Assembly: GCA_902475005.1 (NCBI GenBank)
Contig: CABRXV010000029.1
Coordinates: 1 to 23,711, forward strand
Length of the DNA: 23,711 nt
DNA from: CABRXV01 sp900754955
GTDB taxonomy: Bacteria > Actinomycetota > Coriobacteriia > Coriobacteriales > Eggerthellaceae
Direction: 5' to 3'
Positions within the stretch are counted from its first letter, which is position 1; each line of letters begins with the position of its first letter. Positions 14,573 to 22,535 of this stretch are shown here, piece after piece. A program made the translations under genes and the position numbers. The notes beneath the pieces are model-generated. The model made no database searches. It had not been told where the DNA came from and was given only the letters and a program-made list of their open reading frames with translations.

Positions 14573-17423
14573 CAGCTATAAGGACACCATGAACCTTCCC
14601 CGGACCGACTTCGCCATGCGCGCCAATTTGCCGCAGAATGAGCCGAAGCGTCTCGAGAAGTGGGAAGAGCTCGATATCTATCACAAGGTTCTCGAGAAGA
14701 ACAAGGACGGCAAGCCCTTCGTTCTCCACGACGGCCCGCCCTATGCCAACGGCCCCATCCACATCGGCCACGCGTTCAACAAGATCCTCAAGGACTTCGT
14801 CATCAAGTCGCATGCGCAGCGCGGCTTCTACACGCCCTACATCCCCGGCTGGGACTGCCACGGTCAGCCCATCGAGCACGAGGTCGAGAAGAAGCTCGGC
14901 ACGAAGAAGATGGCCGAGACGAGCCAGCCCGAGGTGCGCAAGCTCTGCCGCGAGTGGGCCGAGCGCTTCGTCGACGTGCAGCGCGACGGCTTCAAACGCC
15001 TCGGCGTGAACGCCGACTGGGCGCATCCGTACCTCACCTTCACGCCCGACTACGAGGCCGGCAACGTGGAGATCTTCAAGGAGATGTTCCTCAAGGGCTC
15101 GGTGTACCGCGGCCGCAAGCCCATCCACTGGTGCAAGCGCTGCCACACCGCGCTCGCCGAGGCCGAGATCGAATACGGTGACGAGGTGTCGCCGTCTATC
15201 TTCGTGCGCTTCAAGATGGACCTCATGCCGGGCATCTTTGAGGCGGCGGGCGCCGAGGGCGACGCCTACGTGCTCATCTGGACCACGACGCCGTGGACGC
15301 TGCCGGCCAACACCGCCGTGTCGCTCGCGCCCGACGCCGATTACGTGATGGTGATCGCCGACGGCGCCAACATGATCATGGCCGCCGACCTCGTCGAGGA
15401 GGTGGCGGGCATCGCCGGTTGGGAGGACTACGCCTTCGTGACCGACACCGCGGGCGAACCCGTGAAGATCAAGGGCAAGAAGCTCTGCGGCCTCACCTAC
15501 ACCTGCCCCGTGCGTCAGGACCTCAAGGGCACGATCATCTACGGCGACCACGTGACGCTCGACACGGGCACGGGCGCGGTGCACACCGCTCCGGGCCATG
15601 GCCAGGACGACTACCTCGTGGCGCTCGAGTTCGACGTCCCCATGCTCATGCCCGTCGACGACAACGGCGTCTTCACCGACGAGGCGGGTCGCTTTGCCGG
15701 CATGGACATCGACGAGGCGAATCCCGTCATCATCAACTGGCTGCGCGAGCAGGGCACGCTCGTGGCCGAGCGCAAGATCAGCCACTCCTACCCGCACTGC
15801 TGGCGCTGCCACGAGCCCGTCATCTTCCGTGCGACCGACCAGTGGTTCGTGTCGATGGATAAGAACTCCCTGCGCGAGGATGCGCTGCGCGCCATCAACT
15901 CCGAGGTCGAGTGGATTCCCGCGTGGGCGAAGAACCGCATCGGCTCGATGGTGGCCGACCGCCCCGACTGGTGCATCTCGCGCCAGCGTTCGTGGGGCGT
16001 GCCCATTCCCGTGTTCAAGTGCAAGAAGTGCGGCGAGACGGTCGCCACGGCCGAGACGTTCGACGCCGTGATCGAGCTGTTCCGCACCGAGGGCGCTGAC
16101 GCGTGGTTCACCCACGACCCGAAGGACTACCTGCCCCACGGCACCAAGTGCACGCGCTGCGGCAGCATGGACCTCGTACCCGAGAAGGACATTCTCGACG
16201 TGTGGTGGGAGTCGGGCGTCTCGCACACGAGCGTGTGCAAGCATCGTTCCGCCGAGGGTCTGCACTTCCCGGCCGACATGTACCTCGAGGGTTCCGACCA
16301 GCACCGCGGCTGGTTCCAGTCGTCGCTGCTCACCTCGATCGGCGCCTATGGCGTACCGCCGTACAAGTCGGTCATGCACTGCGGCTTCACCGTCGACGGC
16401 GAGGGCCGCAAGATGTCCAAGTCGCTCGGCAACGGTGTGGATCCCGCCGACGTGGTGAACAAGGTGGGCGCCGACGTGCTGCGCCTGTGGGTGGCGAGCG
16501 TCGATTACTCGCAGGACGTGAGCATCTCCGACGAGATCCTCCAGCGCACCTCCGATGCGTACCGCCGCTTCCGCAACACGTTCCGCTTCCTGCTCGGCAA
16601 CCTCGCCGACTACGATGACGCCATGATGGCCGACCTCTCGTGGGACGATCTCGAGCCGATCGACCGCTATATGATGGCGCGCACGGCTCAGGTGCTCGCT
16701 GACATCGAGCAGGCTTACGAGGCGTATCGCTTCAACGTGGTGTACCGCACCGCCTACGACTTCGTGAACGATCTGTCGTCGGTGTACATGGACGTCGCGA
16801 AGGACCGTCTCTACTCCGAGGCGCCCGCCTCGCCGCGCCGTCGCGCCGTGCAGGCGGTGCTCATGAACATTCTCGAGATGCTCGTGCGCGTGCTGTCGCC
16901 CATCCTGTCGTTCACCTGCGACGAGGTGTGGGAGCATTACCCGGAGGCCATCCGCGGCAAGGACGGTCGTCCCGTGAGCGTGCAGCTCGCTGGCTGGCCC
17001 GCCCGCGCCGACTTCGCGCCCGCGCTGCCCGACGAGGCAGCGTGCGCCGAGGTGCTCTCCACGTGGGAGACGGTGCTTTCGGTGCGCGATGTGGTCACCA
17101 AGGCGCTCGAGGACGCGCGTACGGCGAAGGTCGTCAACAAGAGCCAGGAGGCCTTCGTGCGCGTGAGCGTGCCGGCGCCGGTGCTCGAGGTGCTGAACGG
17201 CTTCGACGCCGCGGTGTTCGAGGAGCTCTTCATCGTGGCGGGCGTGGCCTTCGAGGCGACCGACGCCGAGGAGGCTGCTGCTGCGGTCGAGCCTGCGCAG
17301 GGCGAGAAGTGCCCGCGCTGCTGGAACATCCGCACGCTCGGCGGCAACGCGGCCCATCCCGACGTGTGCGCGCGCTGCGGCGACGCGCTCGATGCGATCG
17401 GCTACGCGGCCGACGAGGCCTAA
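14565..17423 (+). CDS. ileS: Isoleucyl-tRNA synthetase
   Basis: This class I synthetase charges tRNA-Ile with isoleucine (952 aa; typical 930-960). The N terminus ANSYKDTMNLPRTDF is standard. HIGH is at 66-69. The editing (CP1) domain is marked by TTTPWTLPANTAV and GTGAVHTAPGHGQDDY, and KMSKS is at 616-620. The C-terminal zinc ribbon is CPRC-X15-CARC (C916, C919, C935, C938), as in the bacterial type. GTG 14565 was chosen because it gives the family N terminus. An in-frame TTG at 14553 abuts the GAAAGG and would leave no spacing. The ribosome binding site is therefore about 12 bases away, which is long. No T-box leader is present. It is the first gene of a long co-directional run, with lspA starting 33 bases after its stop. 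Confidence 0.97.
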   Translation: MANSYKDTMNLPRTDFAMRANLPQNEPKRLEKWEELDIYHKVLEKNKDGKPFVLHDGPPYANGPIHIGHAFNKILKDFVIKSHAQRGFYTPYIPGWDCHGQPIEHEVEKKLGTKKMAETSQPEVRKLCREWAERFVDVQRDGFKRLGVNADWAHPYLTFTPDYEAGNVEIFKEMFLKGSVYRGRKPIHWCKRCHTALAEAEIEYGDEVSPSIFVRFKMDLMPGIFEAAGAEGDAYVLIWTTTPWTLPANTAVSLAPDADYVMVIADGANMIMAADLVEEVAGIAGWEDYAFVTDTAGEPVKIKGKKLCGLTYTCPVRQDLKGTIIYGDHVTLDTGTGAVHTAPGHGQDDYLVALEFDVPMLMPVDDNGVFTDEAGRFAGMDIDEANPVIINWLREQGTLVAERKISHSYPHCWRCHEPVIFRATDQWFVSMDKNSLREDALRAINSEVEWIPAWAKNRIGSMVADRPDWCISRQRSWGVPIPVFKCKKCGETVATAETFDAVIELFRTEGADAWFTHDPKDYLPHGTKCTRCGSMDLVPEKDILDVWWESGVSHTSVCKHRSAEGLHFPADMYLEGSDQHRGWFQSSLLTSIGAYGVPPYKSVMHCGFTVDGEGRKMSKSLGNGVDPADVVNKVGADVLRLWVASVDYSQDVSISDEILQRTSDAYRRFRNTFRFLLGNLADYDDAMMADLSWDDLEPIDRYMMARTAQVLADIEQAYEAYRFNVVYRTAYDFVNDLSSVYMDVAKDRLYSEAPASPRRRAVQAVLMNILEMLVRVLSPILSFTCDEVWEHYPEAIRGKDGRPVSVQLAGWPARADFAPALPDEAACAEVLSTWETVLSVRDVVTKALEDARTAKVVNKSQEAFVRVSVPAPVLEVLNGFDAAVFEELFIVAGVAFEATDAEEAAAAVEPAQGEKCPRCWNIRTLGGNAAHPDVCARCGDALDAIGYAADEA

Positions 17424-17456
17424 TCTGACGTGTCGATGAGAGGAGCGGGGTCCCCG

Positions 17457-17990
17457 ATGTCTCCCAGCGAAAGAAGCGATCGTGCTGCGGGCTTTGCCGT
17501 CCGCCGGCGCAACATGCTCTCGTTCGTGCTCGTTGTCGTGGTGTGGTTCATGTTCGACCTCATCACGAAGGGGGTGTTCAACGCCTACGAGCCCGGTCAG
17601 GTGATCGCGGGCCCCTTCCTCGGCATCTTCCAGTTCACGCTCGTGCACAACACGGGCGCGGCGTGGGGCGTCTTCGGCGACATGACGCTCGTGCTCGGCA
17701 TCTTCTCGATTCTCGTGTGCGCGGCGGTGGTGGCGTACCTGTTCTTCTACGCCCCCGAATCGTCGTTTCCGCTCGTGCTCGGCGGGGCGCTCGTAGTGGC
17801 GGGCGGCCTCGGCAACGCGCTCGACCGCCTCACGCTCGGCTACGTGATCGACTTTATCGAGCCGGTGTTCATCAACTTCCCTGTGTTCAACGTGGCCGAT
17901 ATCGGGGTGACCTGCGGTGTGGTGATCTTCATCGTGGGGCTCTACCTCGAGCATCGCCGCGCCGCGCGCTCAGAGGGTGATGAGCGTTGA
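17457..17990 (+). CDS. lspA: Lipoprotein signal peptidase (signal peptidase II)
   Basis: This membrane aspartic protease cleaves the signal peptide from prolipoproteins after lipid attachment (177 aa, family about 160-180). Four hydrophobic segments are visible, at about 21-37, 78-98, 104-118 and 150-164. HNTGAAWGVF (64-73), GGLGNALDRL (116-125), VIDFI with D132, and FNVADIG with D148 are the conserved blocks; D132 and D148 are the catalytic pair. ATG 17457 was chosen because GAGAGGAG precedes it by about 11 bases. An in-frame GTG at 17430 and ATG at 17436 would add a short tail and place the ribosome binding site inside the gene. The order ileS-lspA-RluD-like is common in bacteria. Its stop overlaps the next start (TTGA). 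Confidence 0.96.
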   Translation: MSPSERSDRAAGFAVRRRNMLSFVLVVVVWFMFDLITKGVFNAYEPGQVIAGPFLGIFQFTLVHNTGAAWGVFGDMTLVLGIFSILVCAAVVAYLFFYAPESSFPLVLGGALVVAGGLGNALDRLTLGYVIDFIEPVFINFPVFNVADIGVTCGVVIFIVGLYLEHRRAARSEGDER

Positions 17991-19039
17991 CGCGCTCGGT
18001 GTGCCACGTGGCCAACGCCGCGGATGCCGGCAAGCGTCTCGACGCCGTGCTCGCCGAGCACGCGCTCTACGCGAGTCGCTCGGCGGCGGCGCGTGCCGTC
18101 GAGGAGGGCCGCGTGCTCGTCAACGGAGCGACGGTGGCGAAGAAGCACGCCGTCGCGGCGGGCGAGGCGCTCGTCTGCGAGCTCGATGAGGATCCGACTG
18201 AGATTCCCGTCGACGGCCAGCCTATCGACCTCGACATCCGCTTCGAAGACGACGACGTGATCGTGCTGTCGAAGCAGGTGGGGCTCGTGTGCCATCCTTC
18301 GGCCGATCATTACGACGGGACGCTCGTCAACGCGCTCATTTACCATTGCGGCAAGGAACACCTCTGCAACGTGCAGGGCGAGGACGATCGCCTCGGCATC
18401 GTGCACCGACTCGACCGCGACACGAGCGGCCTCATGCTTGCGGCGAAGAGCGACGCGGCGGGCTATGCGCTCATGGAGGATATCCGCGCGCGTGCGGTCG
18501 ACCGTCGCTACATCGCGCTCGTGCACGGCGTCATGGCGCACGATACGGGCATGATCGATGCGCCCATTGCGCGCAGCGCCAACGAGCGCACGCGCATGGC
18601 GGTGCGCGACGTTCCCTCGGCGCGTGAGGCCATCACGACGTTTCGCGTGCTCGAGCGTTTCGAGCACGACCGCTACGACGACGGCTACACGCTCATCGAG
18701 TGCAAGCTGTTCACGGGCCGCACGCATCAGATTCGCGTGCACATGCAGTACACGCATCACCCCATCGTGGGGGATCCGGTGTACACGGCCCATGCGCCGC
18801 GGCGCGAGGAGGCCCAGCTCGGGCTCGCGCGCCAGTTTCTCCATTCGTTCCGCATCGGGTTCGAGCACCCCATCACGGGGGAGCGGCTCGACTTCGCGGA
18901 CGGCCTGCCGCGCGATCTTGCCGCGGTGCTCGAGGATCTTGCGCCGCGCAGCACGGGAATAACCGAGGCGGGTAATGAGGTGTTCGCGCTCATGGAACGC
19001 TCGCCGAAACCATCGATCGAAGGGATCGTGTATGCCTGA
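17987..19039 (+). CDS. RluA/RluD family 23S rRNA pseudouridine synthase
   Basis: This enzyme isomerises uridine to pseudouridine in structured RNA, most likely 23S rRNA (350 aa). Residues about 15-75 form an S4 RNA-binding domain (LDAVLAEHALYASRSAAARA, then GRVLVNG). The catalytic domain contains HRLDRDTSG (140-148), with D143 the catalytic Asp. It ends with the RTHQIRVHM and HPIVGDPVY motifs. The start is TTG, overlapping the lspA stop by 4 bases with AGAGGGTGA upstream; the next in-frame GTG at 17999 would cost only four residues. It is closest in layout to RluD of the lspA-rluD arrangement, but the exact target uridines cannot be read from sequence, so I give no firm symbol. Confidence 0.92.
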   Translation: MTRSVCHVANAADAGKRLDAVLAEHALYASRSAAARAVEEGRVLVNGATVAKKHAVAAGEALVCELDEDPTEIPVDGQPIDLDIRFEDDDVIVLSKQVGLVCHPSADHYDGTLVNALIYHCGKEHLCNVQGEDDRLGIVHRLDRDTSGLMLAAKSDAAGYALMEDIRARAVDRRYIALVHGVMAHDTGMIDAPIARSANERTRMAVRDVPSAREAITTFRVLERFEHDRYDDGYTLIECKLFTGRTHQIRVHMQYTHHPIVGDPVYTAHAPRREEAQLGLARQFLHSFRIGFEHPITGERLDFADGLPRDLAAVLEDLAPRSTGITEAGNEVFALMERSPKPSIEGIVYA

Positions 19040-20111
19040 GGTAGGGGTTTTGCTCGTCAACACGGGATCCCCGGATGAACTGACGGTTCCCGCGATCAAG
19101 AACTACCTCGAACGTTTTCTCATGGACCCGCGCATCCGCCCGATGCCCCGCCTGCCGTGGTCCCTCATTCTCCATCGGCGCATTCTGCCGACCCGTCCCG
19201 CTGCGCTGCTCGAGAAGTACCGCACGATCTGGACGCCTGAGGGCTCGCCGCTCATCGCCGCGCATCGGCACCTTGCGGAGAAGCTCACAGCGCGCTTCGA
19301 CGAGCGCTGCGTGCCCGCGGCGGTGCGCTTCGCCATGAGCTACAGCGAACCGTCGATCAGGAGTGCGCTTGACGAGTTGGCGGGTGCAGGCTGTGCGCGC
19401 GTGGTGGTGCTGCCGCTCTACCCGCAGAGCGCGTTCTCGACGACGGGCGCGGTGACCGATGCCGTACGCAAAGCTGCCAAGCGCGTGAAGCCGCGCATTG
19501 CGATCGACATCGTGGAGAACTACCACGACGATCCCTGTTACCTCAAGGCCATTGCGCGCTCGGTAGTCGATGCGGGGTTCGAGCCCGACTCGACCGATCG
19601 CCTTGTGTTCTCGTTCCATTCGATTCCGCTGACCGACATCGAGGCGGGCGACACTTACGAGCTGCAGATCGGCGCGTCGTGCCTTGCGATCGCCGAGGAG
19701 CTCGGTCTCGACCGGCGCCGTTGGACGATCGGCTATCAGAGCCAGTTCGACCGCGACCGCACGTGGCTGTCGCCCTTCACGCGGCAGACGCTTTCCACCT
19801 GGGCCGAGCAGGCGATCGAGGACCGGCTGTTCATCGTGTGTCCTAACTTTGCAGCCGACGGCCTCGAGACGCTCTACGACATCGACGGCGTGCTGCGTGA
19901 CGAGTACCTCGCGCAGCGGCGCGCGCACGATCCGCATGCGCGCGGGGCGCACGCGCCGGTGAACGCGGGACTCGCCGACGAGGACGCGTTCACCTACGTT
20001 CCCTGTCTGAACGACAGCGACGCGCACGTGGCGGTGATCGAGCACGTGCTGGCTCCCCATCTCGGCATCGCCTGCGATGCCGCGAATGAGGCGAACGAGA
20101 GGAGAGGCTGA
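19032..20111 (+). CDS. hemH: Ferrochelatase
   Basis: This enzyme inserts ferrous iron into a porphyrin (359 aa). In actinobacteria the substrate is usually coproporphyrin III (CpfC), otherwise protoporphyrin IX; sequence alone does not decide here. VGVLLVNTGSPDEL (4-17) opens the fold. LPLYPQ is at 127-132. FSFHSIP (193-199) carries the metal-binding H196, GYQSQFDRDRTWLSP follows at 234-248, and CPNFAADGLETLYDI holds the conserved E279. Near the C terminus, FTYVPCLND is the usual closing motif. ATG 19032 overlaps the preceding gene by 8 bases with GAAGGGA upstream, and fits the family N terminus better than the in-frame ATG at 18975. No other heme gene is in the window, so its porphyrin supply is not explained locally. 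Confidence 0.94.
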   Translation: MPEVGVLLVNTGSPDELTVPAIKNYLERFLMDPRIRPMPRLPWSLILHRRILPTRPAALLEKYRTIWTPEGSPLIAAHRHLAEKLTARFDERCVPAAVRFAMSYSEPSIRSALDELAGAGCARVVVLPLYPQSAFSTTGAVTDAVRKAAKRVKPRIAIDIVENYHDDPCYLKAIARSVVDAGFEPDSTDRLVFSFHSIPLTDIEAGDTYELQIGASCLAIAEELGLDRRRWTIGYQSQFDRDRTWLSPFTRQTLSTWAEQAIEDRLFIVCPNFAADGLETLYDIDGVLRDEYLAQRRAHDPHARGAHAPVNAGLADEDAFTYVPCLNDSDAHVAVIEHVLAPHLGIACDAANEANERRG

Positions 20112-21346
20112 TGAGCAATGACAAGCCGTGCGTGCTGCTCGGGGTGACCGGTTGCATCGCTGCGTACAAGAGCTGCGAGATCCTGCGCGGCCTGCAGAAG
20201 CGCGGCGCTCGCGTGAAGGTTGTCATGACCGAACATGCGACGCATTTCGTCGATCCCACGACGTTTCGAGCGCTTACGCACGAGCCGGTAGCCGTGGGAC
20301 TGTTCGATGAGCCCGGCGACCCGATTCACCACATCTCGCTCGCCGAGGAGTGCGACCTGTTTCTCATCGCGCCGTGCACGGCGAACGTGGCAGCGAAGAT
20401 CGCGATTGGGATCGCCGATGACTTGCTGACCACCACGGCGCTTGCCACGACGGCGCCGCTCATGATCGCGCCCGCAATGAACGTGCACATGTACGAGGCG
20501 GAGGCGACGCAGGAGAACTTCGCGACGCTGCGGGCGCGCGGCGTGCGCATCGTCGATGCCGACGAGGGATACCTGGCTTGCGGCGATGTGGGCCGCGGGC
20601 GCCTCGCCGACGTTGACGCCATCGTGGCCGCGGCGCTCGATGCGCTCGACGGGCGCCCGCAGCGTGTCGCGGGCGACATGGAGGGCGTGCGCGTGCTCGT
20701 GACGGCGGGCCCCACCGTCGAGCCGATCGATGCGGTGCGCTTCATCTCCAACCGTTCGAGTGGGAAGATGGGCTACGCGATCGTGCGGGCTGCGCAGCGG
20801 CGCGGCGCCGTCGTCGACCTCGTGTCGGGGCCTGTGGCGCTTGAAGCCCCCGCAGGGGTGAACTGCATGCCCGTGGAGACAGCCGCCTCGATGCACGAAG
20901 CGGCGGCTGCGGTGTTCCCGCAGGCCGACATCGCGATCTTCGCGGCGGCGGTGGCCGACGTGCGACCCGCGCAGAGCTTCGAGCGCAAACTCAAGAAGGG
21001 CCTCGACGGCACGGAGCTTTCCACGATCGAGCTCGTGGAGAACGTCGACATTCTCAAGACGCTCGCGGCGACGAAACGCGCCGACCAATGCGTGGTGGGT
21101 TTCGCGGCGGAGACCGACGACCTGCTTGCCCACGCCCAGGCGAAGCTCTTCTCGAAGCACGCCGATCTCATCGTGGCGAACGAGGTGGCGGGCGGCAAGG
21201 TGTTCGGCGCCGACGTCAACGAGGCGTACCTCGTCGACGAGTGCGGTGCGCGCCAGCTGCCGCTTATGACGAAGGACGAGCTCGCCGACGCGATCCTCGA
21301 TGCCGCGCTTGCCGTACGTCGGGGCGAGGGGCGCCGCCGTGGCTAA
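20111..21346 (+). CDS. coaBC: Bifunctional phosphopantothenoylcysteine decarboxylase / phosphopantothenate-cysteine ligase
   Basis: This fused enzyme carries out two consecutive steps of coenzyme A synthesis (411 aa, typical about 400). The N-terminal CoaC half (about 1-180) is a flavoprotein. HHISLAEECD has the catalytic H74, PAMNVHMY (121-128) the conserved Asn, and GYLACGDVGRGRL (153-165) the C157 of the substrate-recognition flap. The CoaB half (about 193-405) begins VRVLVTAGPTVEPID. It has ISNRSSGKMG (212-221), AAVADVRP and the lysine-rich KLKK around 293-296 that binds the acyl-phosphate. The start codon shares one base with the hemH stop (TGATG), with GAGAGGAG upstream. Confidence 0.96.
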   Translation: MSNDKPCVLLGVTGCIAAYKSCEILRGLQKRGARVKVVMTEHATHFVDPTTFRALTHEPVAVGLFDEPGDPIHHISLAEECDLFLIAPCTANVAAKIAIGIADDLLTTTALATTAPLMIAPAMNVHMYEAEATQENFATLRARGVRIVDADEGYLACGDVGRGRLADVDAIVAAALDALDGRPQRVAGDMEGVRVLVTAGPTVEPIDAVRFISNRSSGKMGYAIVRAAQRRGAVVDLVSGPVALEAPAGVNCMPVETAASMHEAAAAVFPQADIAIFAAAVADVRPAQSFERKLKKGLDGTELSTIELVENVDILKTLAATKRADQCVVGFAAETDDLLAHAQAKLFSKHADLIVANEVAGGKVFGADVNEAYLVDECGARQLPLMTKDELADAILDAALAVRRGEGRRRG

Positions 21347-21848
21347 CGGAGCCCCGCAGCCGACGAGCGAGGCCGTGCGCAAGTCGATGCAGAGCAACAA
21401 GCGCCGCGACACCTCGCCTGAGCTCAAGGTGCGGCGGATGCTGCGCGAGCTCGGATACCCAGGCTACCGCCTCGACTGGAAGAAGGCACCGGGCCATCCT
21501 GACATCGCCTATCCGGGCAGACGCATCGCTCTGTTCATTCACGGTTGTTTTTGGCATCGATGCCCCGTATGCAATCTTCCCGAGCCGAAAAGCCATGCTG
21601 ACTACTGGCATGAGAAGTTCGCACGCAACGTCGAACGTGACGCGCGCACGCGGGAGGCGCTCGAGGAGGCGGGCTGGAAGGTGGTCGTCATCTGGGAGCA
21701 TGAGCTCAAGAAGGCCGCGCTGCCCGAAACGCGCCGCGCGCTCTACGACGCCGTACGACGCACCGACGATCCGAGCTACGACGAGGTGCTCGAACGCGAA
21801 GCGGCTGCTGCGGCGGCCGCCGCAGCCGAGGCCGACGCGCAGGAATAG
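21339..21848 (+). CDS. vsr: Vsr-type very short patch repair endonuclease
   Basis: This is a homologue of the Vsr mismatch endonuclease (169 aa; E. coli Vsr 156), which nicks next to T:G mismatches arising from deaminated 5-methylcytosine. DTSPELKVRRML gives E28, PGHPDI gives D55, and FIHGCFWHRC gives H68 and H73, matching the E. coli active-site Glu, Asp and two His. KFARNVERD and GWKVVVIWEHEL complete the fold. Putative zinc ligands are C70, C75, C78 and H121, whereas I recall Cys, His, Cys and Cys in E. coli. A nine-Ala run (156-163 region) and an acidic end form a low-complexity tail. The GTG start overlaps the coaBC stop by 8 bases with GGGGCGAGGGG upstream. No cytosine methyltransferase gene is present nearby. 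Confidence 0.88.
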   Translation: MANGAPQPTSEAVRKSMQSNKRRDTSPELKVRRMLRELGYPGYRLDWKKAPGHPDIAYPGRRIALFIHGCFWHRCPVCNLPEPKSHADYWHEKFARNVERDARTREALEEAGWKVVVIWEHELKKAALPETRRALYDAVRRTDDPSYDEVLEREAAAAAAAAAEADAQE

Positions 21849-21860
21849 AGGAGGACGACG

Positions 21861-22532
21861 ATGAACGTGCTCGTGGTGGAAGACGACCGGGCGATCGCGG
21901 AGGGATTGCGCGATCTTCTGTCCGGGGAGGGCTACGAGGTGAGCGTCGCCGCGACGCAGGACGACGCGCTCGCGCTGTTGAACGCGCGGCCCTTCAACCT
22001 TGCGCTGCTCGACGTGTCGCTTCCGCAGGGCAACGGCTTTTCTGTGTGTGCGGCCGCCCGCACCGTGGCGCCGCAGATGCCCGTGATCTTCCTCACGGCG
22101 TCGGACGACGAGTACAGCACGGTGGCCGGGCTCGACATGGGCGCGGCCGACTACATCGCGAAGCCCTTCCGCGCCCGCGAGCTGCTCTCGCGCATGCGTG
22201 CGGCTCTGCGCCGCTCAGGGTCGCTCAGCTCGGTTCTGCGGATCGGCGATGTAACGGTTGACGTAACGGCGGCGCAGGTAACGAAGGCGGAGCGCGAGGT
22301 GGCGCTCTCGGCGCTCGAGTATCGGCTGCTGCTTCATTTCGCGCAGAGCAGAGGGCGCCTTGTTACGCGCGACAGCCTGCGCGATGCGATCTGGGACAGC
22401 GCGGGCGAGTACGTGAGCGACAATGCGCTCAACGTGTACATCAAGCGCCTGCGCGGCAAGATCGAGGATGATCCAGCCGACCCGCACCTCATCGTGACGG
22501 TGCGCGGGCTCGGCTACAAGGTGGGGGAGTAA
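21861..22532 (+). CDS. OmpR/PhoB family response regulator
   Basis: This is a two-component DNA-binding regulator (223 aa). The receiver domain (1-115) has the acidic pair D8-D9, the phosphorylated D51 in LLDVSLP, T79 and K101. The C-terminal winged helix (about 125-222) contains LSALEYRLLLHF, the recognition helix region DNALNVYIKRLRGKI, and the closing VRGLGYKV. GAGGAGG at 21848-21854 lies 6 bases before the ATG, 12 bases after the vsr stop. It is paired with the kinase gene 3 bases downstream. Target genes are not evident; no typical transporter partner lies in the window. Confidence 0.95.
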   Translation: MNVLVVEDDRAIAEGLRDLLSGEGYEVSVAATQDDALALLNARPFNLALLDVSLPQGNGFSVCAAARTVAPQMPVIFLTASDDEYSTVAGLDMGAADYIAKPFRARELLSRMRAALRRSGSLSSVLRIGDVTVDVTAAQVTKAEREVALSALEYRLLLHFAQSRGRLVTRDSLRDAIWDSAGEYVSDNALNVYIKRLRGKIEDDPADPHLIVTVRGLGYKVGE

Positions 22533-22535
22533 CGC

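Noticed and set aside
14541..17954. Minus-strand open frame of 1137 codons opposite ileS and lspA
   Set aside because: It is a mirror of the codon bias of the two real genes: His/Arg/Val/Glu-rich, no recognisable domain, and fully antisense to two well-conserved genes.
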